From assembly GCF_964204865.1 (NCBI RefSeq), contig NC_135255.1, forward strand, positions 4,464,001-4,528,000: a DNA stretch of 64,000 nt, written 5' to 3'. The notes under the pieces are model-generated. The model worked only from the letters and a program-made list of their open reading frames with translations. It had not been told where the DNA came from and did not search any database. Of the stretch, positions 37,201-49,200 are shown piece by piece (position 1 is the stretch's first letter; every line of letters starts with the position of its first letter). The translations under genes and the position numbers were made by a program. This DNA comes from Styela clava. Lineage: Eukaryota; Chordata; Ascidiacea; Stolidobranchia; Styelidae.

Positions 37201-40200
37201 ACATCCCATCAATGGGCATATATTGTTAAAAAATATTATGTGGCAAGAAATTCAACAAAGCGCTGTTTAGAATAAGTGCTAGCACAGATATTTTGTTGAC
37301 AGCAGCTTTTGAGATTTGACGAAACATTTCAGTAATATAATTTGTTTCTTTGAAGTTCCCTTCACTTTTATTTGTGTTTTACCAATTTCAGAAAAAATAA
37401 ATGCCGTTGACAGGGAATTTAAATATGTAAACATTTAGGGGTTCTTGGATGTTGTCCCGTAACAGCTTATGATAATATAAATAATGATTTTATTTTGCAG
37501 CTAAATCGTGATCTTACTGAAATTTCACATATCTTATGAGGAAATTAGTCATTTCCCTTATCTGAGATATCATAAGCCATTATTTTACATAGTTGTCTTC
37601 ATATAAATCTTAGTTCTCTGTACTAGTTAATATTTAACAGTATGGTTTCGTAATGTCATACCAGATTTATGAAGGCAATGATTTTATTTGCTTTGGGACA
37701 ATGGAGTTCCCCGAATCATTTTATTTGACGAAGAAGTTAATTGAAAATTATAATATTTTTAAACAGAGTTTCCAAGAAATGATATAATCCAGTTTATTGG
37801 TTTATTCGTGAAGTTTGTCCTTTTTGCAATTGCAAATAAATTTGGAGTTTTATTATATTTGACATGGTACTTCATAATTTTAGAACTTATTGAAACACTT
37901 TAAGAGCATATTTACAGTCTGAGTAAATACTAATTTAAATTTTTATCAGGTACCTTTTGACGTTGAGGTGTGGTTGATCAGTGAAGAGCAAGCCAATCAT
38001 GTCTTAAAAGAAGGAACACATTCTAAATTGTGAGTTCTAGTTTCTGAAATTGTGTATCCTGTGTTTGATAATTTAAATCTAGCTGTCGGACTATTCCACC
38101 ACTGTTAAAATGCCAGCTGTCAAATTTTGTTCGTGATGAAAAACCATTATTCTTCAACTTTTGATGCCTTCATGGTAATTTCCAGGCGCTCTAGAAGTAT
38201 GTGTATCAATATGGAGGTGATTAATTTTGGGCAGGGGGTATATTCACTTGGCTAATACAGATAGTCCCCGAACTCGTTATAGAACTAACATAAGGATAAA
38301 GATGTTCAAAAAGGATCTGAATATTAAAATACATACAGAATTTGTTATAAACGATATTGTAAATTCCTTAAATTTAAAATGTATTCGATATTCCATATTC
38401 GAAAATATTATTTAGAAAGTATTCAAAACAGGGATGTCCAAAACGAATCGAATATTCGAATACATTCAAAATTCATTATATTCGATATAGTAAATTTTTC
38501 AGGAATCATTCAGAATATTTTTATTTGAAAATTAAGAGATTTTGAGCCGTCAGTATATCAAGTATATCAAAGCTTACGATATCTCAATGGTGATAATGAC
38601 TTTGATTCAAAACTGAGTATTTGGGGTATTACTTTCACACTAAATGCTTTAAAATTTCCTAGTGGCTGTCTGACTGATACTGTTTCTTACATGACAATGC
38701 TTCGAAATGTTATGTCTAAAATCCCAAACATTCGAAATAGGTGGGTCTGAATGCTCATGCCTGTAAATCCTGGTACTTTTCTTGTTGGTGTATTTATAAG
38801 TTAAACTACTTTACAGCAAAGAGGGTGGAACTATTGTCAACAATAAATCAAGATCTGAATACTTACCAAACTCTGGAATAGTATCAGTCAGCATGAGAAA
38901 CATGGTGAGTTTTGAACATTTTTAGACCTATTCTGACTTTTGATATGCATGACTTAGAAGTTCTAATATGAACAAAAGTAAAGGAGTTTATTCCGTGACT
39001 TTTATTCCCTCCATTTTAAGAGATTACGGTATTTAATTTGTTTCTGTTAATACAGATCTATCCACTGTGCTGTCTTATTCTGAATAGTTTTTTTTATTTG
39101 AAATGGTACATAGAAGAATATTAATATTATATAAAATATAAATCATGATTCCGCTGCAAATGGCGGCTTTCTTTGACAATACAACCATTTCGTTTTGGAG
39201 TATTTGAGAAACATATCCTGCATTACTACCATTAACCATGCCCAGAAAATCAATAATCTTTATTCTATGCTAATCGTTTAGTGTTTGAAAATGGGTCAGC
39301 GTGGTCCTCAACAGCAAGCTGGAATGGTTGCAGAAGTCAAAGTAGCCATGATATTCCGTGCTAACATAACTGTCAGGTGTTCACCTACACAAACCATAAC
39401 TGTAAAAGCCCAGGTAAGTGAGTGTAACGTGTTTAGTTTTTATGACAGTAATCTTATGCTGTTGGAGTTAAATCTTTTGGGAAATTGCCATAAGAAAGCT
39501 GATATTCAGATGAAGACCACTCCTCCAGTCTAATGTTCTGGTAAAAAACCTAATTGTTTACATTGTGTAGTATCATTTGTTATCTAATACTAGGGATGGG
39601 AAAACTCAATCCCAATAAATTATAAAATAATATCTTTGGAAATGGAATATTGAATATATATGTGGAAATCCAAATATACTGAAAGAGTTTAAATTTGAAT
39701 TGTAAAAAGAAACAGTGATTTGATAAGTTTTTTTTATGATTTTCAGAAATTAAATGAAGCCCTGACAATGGCATACTGTGAAAGTTCAACTGGACTCTCT
39801 TAAATTATACTCTAGAATTTAAAAATATGCATGGTGTTATGCCCTCAGACCTCAGTGCACAAGCTTGTCCGATGCCGTGGGCGATAATTATGCGCGATAG
39901 GATTGCAGGAATTCTTGCTAGGGCAGTATGATTCAATAACCACAGGTCTTGCTTCACAATTCAATTCAACAATTAACTGGACAAGAGACTGTGGTTATCT
40001 TCAAGGAGCTATCTATTGCTTTTTGAAATAGATTCACTGTTTATTTATGATATCATGTAATGGAGTTAATTTCATTATATGTATATTATTTTATGCAAAC
40101 AGACAATTTCTCTGCCTATTGTTGTGATATCACATGGAAAACAAGAAGCTGATGCCCAAGCTACTATTTTCTGGGATAATGCATTTGCAAGTGATGTGAG

Positions 40201-43200
40201 TAGAACTTGATTATCAATGGAGCCTTTGTATGACTTAATTGAGTATAATCATCAAACTCGAGAAATTTTTTTTTAAGTTATTGGCATAATGAAGTATATT
40301 TTATAAATTGGTGTATTTTCTCCATTAGTAAACTGTGGTCAAAAAGATGCGGCAACAATGAAAAATGTATAGAAAAAGTGTAAATGACAAAAAGTATAAG
40401 TGGATTATATTTTGTGAGTTTGTTGACAAAACATTATTCATAATCTTACAACTTTTTGTTTAGTATTAATAAAATAGGACCCATATAGAATACTATAATA
40501 TTTCCGTAAAAAATATTTCTGCTGATTTGAAATGTGGTCAAAAATATGCGAAAATAATAAAAAAGGTATAGAAAAAGTGTAAATGACAAAAAGTATAAGT
40601 GGATTATATTTTGTGAGTTTGTTGACAAAACATTATTCAAAATCTTACAGCTTTTTGTTTAGTATGAATATAATGGCCGGCCCATAGTGAACTATAGAAT
40701 ACTATAATATTTCCATAAATATTATTTTCCCTGATTTGAATAATCAATACTTACCGTAATCTAAATTTCTTAGGAATACAATCATGATATCTTTGAACCC
40801 TTTTACATAAAACATATTTGATAATAGATTTATTATACAAATACTATTTTGCAGACCAGAAACTTGTTTGAAGTTGAAAAATCGGTGAGTTGGCAAAGAA
40901 TGCTTGATGCACTGGATTGTAGATGGAAGAAAGAATGTAGAGATAGTAATGGAGCTGTTGGACTCACTGATACATCAAGGGAATATTTGACTATGAAACT
41001 ATTCAGTAAGATTATAAGCAGGGATGGCCACTTCCGAATACTAAACTATTCCGAATACATTCTAAAATAATGTTTTCGAATCTGCAATTCCGAATACATT
41101 CTAAAATCGAAAATAACACATTTTTGTTATAGTTTATTAAAACCCAGTAAAATAGGGAATAAGCTTCAATAGAAATACCAGAATAAAGCCACAAACCAAC
41201 AGTATATGTACACAAAGTAATTGATAGTTTATAGCTATCAATAAAAATAATAGCAACTTGTGACACAGTCAGTTTGGTAAAATTGTACACTTAGTACAAA
41301 TGACCATATGAGAAGATAGCCAAGGAGTTGTCTGACTTTCTATCATTGGTACCAGGTTATTACCATAATAGTCAAGTCGGAATCGGAAACTCCCAATGCC
41401 GCCTGTAACAGCCACCGCGATTCCGCGCTCGTTCCGTCTTTTCAGCGTATAATGATCATTTTGTCACGTAAAATATTCAATCCATGACAACTACGAGATT
41501 CTAAAATATCTTTATATATTAGTTTTGTGAGTCCAACGTCACTAGCGTTTGCTTCTTCTTACGTCAAAATGAAAACATTACTATTCGGTCGACAGCGATC
41601 TGTGGCCTAAAAGTATGAGAAAAACTGCCTGATTTATTTAATTTTAATACATATTTTTGCAATCTCACCAACTTGTTATCGCCGTTAAAAAATATCTCAA
41701 TAACTGATATCAAATCCTGTAGAGTACCACTTCATTTCATACAATGAATATACATATAAAGTTTAGCAGTAAATAAAAAATACATATCGCTGCGATTACT
41801 CCACCTGTTAAAAGAGCCGACTTTTACAACGAATAATATAACAAGGAATATATATTTTTCTGCTGTTGAAAGTGATTGATTCGTGACCGATACGGGCATA
41901 TTTAAAATGTCTTGCTTTATTAATTTAATTGTTTTCAATTTAACTTGCGGTCGCGTCGACAAAATAAAATTCTCATCACTCTAATATACCATGGCAATCC
42001 GCGGACATGGAAATAAAAATGTGTGGTGAACTGCCCTATTATATACTGTTTTGATCCAAATTTTGCGAATTCGGCAAATTTGAGATGTATAACACTGACT
42101 CCGCTCAATTGAAATGCCGCCACTCCGATTATTTTTAAGATAAAACCTTTCGAAAAATCCATAAATCTGCCGTAAAATCTCAGGTGTAAAATTTATTTCA
42201 GCACAATAAAAATTGATTGAATATTCTTTAGATTAATTATAGTATATACATTCTCACAACCCGGTAAAAGTCGCGTTTTAAATCTTGTATAATGTTAACA
42301 CAAAAATTTTCGACGGCAATTTAATTAAAGTAATGGATAATCAGGCAAATCCCGCCATCAATTAGTGACGATATGTTTCTGAACGCGGACGGAACATAAT
42401 GTGAAAATTTTGCGATTTTCATTGCCTAGAAAAGCGTTTTTTAAACTGTCGCGGGCTTCAATAAAACATATTTTGTTTACGGTTTTATTTTCAGTATTTT
42501 AAATTGCCGCTTTTCAATCAAAAAATTCGGGTTTTCTTTTGAAACTCGCCGCCGATGAACGTATTCACCGGATTCACAGTTCTGTGCGAGTACAAAAATA
42601 AAATAATCGTTATCGTGGAACAAATTTGTGGAAAATTTGCGTTTTAGAGAAAATAACACAAATGTAAAGGCGTTTACGGCCTAAATAATATGTCCGCTGA
42701 TGAAGCAATCACGCGCAAGTTTCTATCGATAATGTTTTCATTCAACGGAAACGTCTTGAAAGCGGCGTCGAAAATGTGTGATGTCACACGAATATTCGAT
42801 ATTTTTATAAACGCTAATTCCGATATTCGAATGACGAGATATTCGAATACTTTATTCTAATTGGCCATCCCTGATTATAAGAAGCATTTGTCGTATTCTT
42901 ATTCATGAGTTTCGAGTAAATCGACCGGTCAGGCCTTGAAATAAAATATTCTTCTTCTGATAAACTCTCCACAATATTATGCTCGAACTCCTGAAGTATG
43001 CGCACCAAGATGTCGCATAACCCGAACCATAACCTGGTACACAACCTGAGTTCAGGTTGTGCGCCATCTTGGTGCGCATACTTCAGGAGGTCCCACTTTT
43101 ATTCATGGCATATTGATTTTGCTTTTTCCTTAAATATGACTTTCTTTCAACCAGTGATGGTCCTATACGGATAATTTACTATTTCGCACTCTGAAATAAT

Positions 43201-46200
43201 CTTGAATATATAGCCCACTAAATTAGTTGATGATGAACAATAAAAAAGTTGACATATTCATGAAGAATGATTCTATATGAAGATGAAAATATTCTACATT
43301 TTTCTTCACAGTACAGAAAGTTAAGAAAATTTGATATGTTCTAAACGCCAACTGTTAATTGAGCAGAATCATGTTTTTTCAAAAGAAAATTTTCTAAATT
43401 CTTCCAATATTCAGTATTTATTCAAATATTCAATTCATTCTGGACATCCCTACTTTCAATAAAATTTTGAAATTATTGTTTTGCAGAGCAAAGGTGCATC
43501 ACACCAGCAATGCAAATCCTCTGGGATAAATTTAATCATGATAAAATGGTGATGGGAGGTGGAGCAGAACCAAAAAAAGAATTATTCACTTTCTGGAGTT
43601 GGTTTTTCAAGGCAATGGAGTTGTGCAGTTCTTCTTATGTGAGAAAATATTGGAACTTGGGGTGAGATAGAGACACAATTTCAAAAACAGTTGATGTGTA
43701 TTTGTTATTTGGCAAGGTGACATGTGAATACTCTTTGCAAGTTTTGAGTGCCGTCCAAAGAGTAGATAAGCAGCTAGAATGAGAGAGTACTATCAAACTA
43801 TCAAACAAATTGGCGAAAAAAAATCCACTTCGAAGAATCAGATGGAATGCAAATATGATTCCAGTGTCGACTGTATCTGAATTATATTTTTCCTTATTCT
43901 TGGTAGTGAATACTGTGAAATCGAAGTGTGGGATTCAATTGTGTACTTGGGCAGTGCGATGGCCAAGCAGTTGAAGCCGTAGACCGAACTGTATTGGCAT
44001 CCCAGTTTACTCATCTCAGTTCAAATCCCATGGCCCCCACACTTCTAGGTTGTAATAAGTTAGGTAGGCAATGCTATAACGGAAAGATTCAGAACCTTCC
44101 AAATAACCTGGTAGCTCTTTGCATATCGCTAGTGGAGTGGAAGGTGTAAATGAGCACCATATAAATTTATGCCATTATATTTTCCACTAATGCTTGGGTT
44201 ATTTCAGAATATCAACATTTGGAAACTTTGCATTTCAAACCCTTTTTTTTCTAACTTTGATCAATCAATTTTAACACTGATGGCATTTTTGAAGGGTTTT
44301 GTGACAATCCCCAAGCTCATTATTTATTTCATTTTTTTCAGTCTTATTCACGGCTTCTTGAGCAAACAAGCTTGCAACAAAATGCTTCTCGAATCTAAAC
44401 AACCTGGAGTATTTCTCTTTAGATTCAGTGAAACTAAATTTGGAGCTTTATCCATTTCATGTACCAGAATTATCAATGGTAATTGCTTTTATATATTAAA
44501 ATATGATGCCATTTAAGGTATATATTAGAGGTAAGATCGGGCCCAAAAATTCCAGCCTGACCCGACCGAGGCTTGTGGGTATTAAACCCGACCGGACCCG
44601 AGCCCGAAACAAACCCAAAATTTCATATTTTATTTAGAAGTTCTTTGAATTGTCATTGCAAGAGCTTAGTACAGTATGTGTCGTGTTGATGAGACAACTT
44701 CTGTTCTTTGCAGACTATGGTCTCTCGTGGCCAAAACACGCCCGAAACGCCTCATTTAAGAAAAAAAGGCAGTGAAAGAGAGGCCCGTCCCGAACGTAAT
44801 GATTGACTCGGCCCCTGGCTACAGATCTTAGTTCTAGTATATATGGATGATTTTTCTGATTGGAACTGTAGTTGTGGATCCCTCTCTATCTGTCATTTTT
44901 ACGACTGAATTAATTATTTGAACTTCCAATTAAGTTACAGTTTGTATTGTTAAATTTGAGTAATAATCTCATATCTGACGTGAATTGTACATATAGATTG
45001 TTGTACTAAATAGTTGTCGTTGTTGTTGTCTTTTAGCTAATAGGCCAATAAGTTTCAAATATTCTGAACTCTGAAATAGATGTAGTCAGCGGAAGGCTAT
45101 TACTTTTATTTCTTTTTCCTATGGGTCTAATATTTAGTCCAAACTTCTGTTATTTTATTTCAGTTCGTGAGAACACTTTATTATTCCTTCACGGCTTGCA
45201 GGTCAATCTTTTTTAAACTTAGTGAACAGCTAAGGCCTACTTGTATTGATGCATTGAGTTTGCATCCACGTTGCTCTCTTGTTTTTATTAGGTCAACTCC
45301 AGGTATGCCATTTACAACCAGATATAGCAAAAGACTTTAAAGTGCGAAGCTTGCCAGACATGCTTTGTGATTTGGATGACTTGCACACTTTATATCCTGA
45401 CAAATTGAAGGATGAAGTTTTTGGTCCATATTACTCAAATGCAGGTAAGGATTAGTATATATGCCCAGGCGCGCAGCCAGGATTTTCAAGAGGGGGGGGG
45501 GGGGGGGGGGGGTTCATAATCATAAATTCCCATTACGGTCTGTAACAGTCTTCGCATTACGCGCTTGTTAACGGGACGTCTTTTCAGCGTATAATGATTA
45601 TTCTTGTCGCATGAAATATTCAATCTCTGACAACTGCAAAATTCTAAAATGTCTTTATATATTAGTTTAATTGTGTCCAACGTAACTCGCGGTTGCTTCT
45701 TCTTACGTCAAAATTAAAACATTAGTTCTCTGAAATGCCCCGGCGATCGGTGAACATAAAAATATGAGATAAACGGTGTATTTAATTTTAATACGTATTT
45801 TTGGAATCTTGCCAACTTGTTATCGCTGTTAGAAAAATATCAATAACTGATATAAAATCCCGAAAAGTACAATTTTATTTCGTACAATGAAAATGCATAT
45901 GAAATATATCGTTAAATCAAAAATACATATTCATCGCCGCGATTACGCCACTTGTTAAAAGAGCCGTCGTTTACAACGAAAAATGATTTTTCTGTTGTGC
46001 AAAGTAATCAATTCGTGACCGATAAGGGCATCTTTAAAATGTCTTGCTTTATTAATTTAATTGTCTTCAATTTAACCAGCGTTTGCGTCGACAAAACAAA
46101 ACAATTTTTTACAATTCACAACTTTAAAATACCTTGGCCATTTGCCGACATAAAAATAAAAATTTGTGGTAACTGCCCGTCGCCTATCATATATTGTTTT

Positions 46201-49200
46201 GATCGGTATTTTTTCTATTTTGCAAATTCGACAAATTTGAGATGTGCTTGTAACATTGACTCCATTCAATCGCAATGCTGACACTCCGATTATTTTTAAA
46301 GATAAAACCTGAAAAATCCGTAAATCTGCTGTAAATTCTCATGGACTAAAATTTATTTCAGTACAATAAAAATTGATGGATATACTTCGGATTAATTTTC
46401 TTATAATATATATCATCACAAACCGGGAAAAAATCGCGTTTTCAACCTTGTTTAATGATAACACGAAAATGTTATATGACAAAGTAATGGATAAAAGGCA
46501 AATCCCACCCACAATTAACCGTGTTTCGATTTTAGTGACTGTATTTTCCTAAACGGCGACCAAACATAATATGTGCCGTAGGCACACGAAATTTTGGGAT
46601 TTTGCGACTAGAAAAGCGTTTTTAGACTGTCGCAGGACTCACAAAACTTATATTGTTTACGGTTTTATTCTCAGTATTTTATAATGCCGCTTTTCAATCA
46701 AATTTAGATCGCAGTTTTACTCCTTCTTTTGTCTTTAGAACCTCGCCACCGATGAACGTATAATCATGTTTATCGTGGCACAAATTTATGATTTAGAAAG
46801 AATAAAAACCTACGTAAGGGCGTTTACGGCCTAAATAACACGCTGATGAAAACATGGGCGATTTTAGCAGAAGGCAATTGCACGTTTTCTCAGTTTTCAC
46901 ATTTCCGTGCGGGTACAAAAATAAAATAATTATCATTGTTCCCGCGGCACAAATTTGTGATTTAAAGAAAATAAACACCAATGTAAAGGGCGTTCTCGGC
47001 AAAAATAACATGCCGCATTGATGAAAACGAATGGCGATTTTAGCAGAAGGCAATTGCACGTGTTATCGGCAACTTTTTCACTTTTCAGAAAATTCAAAAG
47101 GGGGGGGGGAGTTGTTGGACCTCGAAACCCCCGGCTGCGCCACTGTATATGCCTCTATATCAGGGGTGTCAAACTCGTTGGTTCTCGAGGGCCGCATTGC
47201 ATTTTGGGAGTTGTGCAGAGGGCCGCAAACAGTTTTCGATGTATTATGATAATGTATACTTGGAGCATATTTTTAGATAGGTGTAGTTTGTGACAAATAT
47301 TGTGATTCAATCAAACAGCCGAATGCAATTTACTGTAGTCATTACAAAAAATCATAAATATTTCTATGTTCAACTATCCAAAACATTTTTGAACAAAGTT
47401 TTGATAGGAAAAAAATAATACATATACTAAAAATGACTAAATATATAGACCTAAAATTAGCAAAAATACTACAGAATGAACTCAATGTTTTTTTATTGCA
47501 TATGTCCTGACGTTTGGCATCTTTTTTGTGCCACCAGCCTACTAATATCAGGATGAAATGATTTTACAGTACCAACTCTGATTCACGAAGTCACATGATC
47601 ATCGGTTAATCTGGATCGTTCAGAATGTTTGATTACTTTCAGTAATGCAAAAATATTACGTTTATCACTTCATGTATAGATCTGTAAACAAACAAATTTC
47701 GGACTTTTCGGACCAGACATTTCCTACCATTACGGGGCATAGGACCTCTTGAGTTATGATTGATATTGGTTTTTAGTAACTAGGTAGTTGTATAATAATA
47801 TTAATATACAAACACACGAAAATTTTTTGTTCGAAGTTGATCTTTAAATCTGTCATATTGACTGCTGATCTTATTCTGAGAATGTCTACTTATATTGTAT
47901 TCTTTCATTGTATTGATGAAAATATGACACATTGAACAATGCTCATCAGAATTTGAGAAATGCAGAAATATTGCAACTCCCAGTTTTCTTCAAAAATACT
48001 GCCTTTTTCATATAGTTTGCGTTTCATTTAATCCCTGAAGTGTTTTTCAAGTACTCTTTTGCTAGCCATAATTGGATCATATTCAAAATTTTCCAAAACT
48101 ACTTTCAGTAATGCCAATACTAAGGGAACTTGGATATTGTGTATTGAACTGCAGATCCTTTCTCCTTGTTTACTTTCTACTTCGGATCCGTATGTGGTAC
48201 TCACCACAAGGATGCTTGAACGAGATAGTATTAAAGTGATAAGTAAAAATAACATGATCTCTTTCAACGAAATAGTAAGTATATTTGTGAGCTTTCGTTA
48301 GATCATGGTCTAACTTCTTCAAACAATACAAGATATAACTGTAAATATAAAGATCACAAGAATTTAATTTATTTTAAAATTAAGTTTTCTATAACTGATT
48401 TAGATGCTATGGTAATTTAATCCATATCAACTCCGAACTGTCGGTCTAACTGATGTGGTTGGGTTGAAGTTCGTCTATTTGTGTGGTTTCCTTTTTTTGC
48501 TTTTGAACCATGTTTGTTTGTATTGTTGCTGTTTTTTTGATAGTACTGTTTGTCTTTTGGTTTTGTATTTGCGTTGAAGTCCCTCTCCGTTTGAGTTTTA
48601 ATCTTTTCTATTGATTCCATGTGGTTGCCGAGTCTTCATTTTGTTAATCCAGAAATGCTCTTTGTTTTTCCTGTAAAGTTCGTCGTGGGTTCGTCAACCC
48701 AACCACATCAGTTAGACCGACAGTTCGGAGTTGATATGGATTAAATTACCATAGCATCTAAATCAGTTATAGAAAACTTAATTTTAAAATAAATTAAATT
48801 CTTGTGATCTTTATATTTACAGTTATATCTTGTATTGTTTGAAGAAGTTAGACCATGATCTAACGAAAGCTCACAAATATACTTACTATTTCGTTGAAAG
48901 AGATCATGTTATTTTTACTTATTACTTTCAGTAAATTGTCGTTTCTGTGTGAATATTCAATTCAAAAATGTATAACATTTATATAAAAAAAAAACTTGCA
49001 AAATTATTACAAATATTGATGGGCATTCGAGGGCCGCATATGAAGTTCTCTTGGGCCGCATGCGGCCCGCGAGTTTGACACCCCTGCTCTATATCATCAG
49101 TATTTTCCAACTTTTGAAGCACAATTTTTCAACTATTGTATGATTTCTCAAATATCAGTCATAGAATTTTTTTTTTAATATAGTGAATGGGTGATATTGA

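Noticed and set aside
38431..43452. Single large hAT element from CAGGGATGTCC (38431) to GGACATCCCTA (43452)
   Set aside because: It would contain four conserved STAT exons (13-16), and the flanks do not match; the right end pairs better with 43152.
43940..44090. tRNA gene
   Set aside because: A and B boxes are present, but acceptor and anticodon arms do not pair; SINE head preferred.
48417..48620. 67-aa basic frame in the hairpin loop (minus strand)
   Set aside because: Low-complexity Lys/Asn/Gln-rich, spans the loop and part of an arm, no recognisable family.
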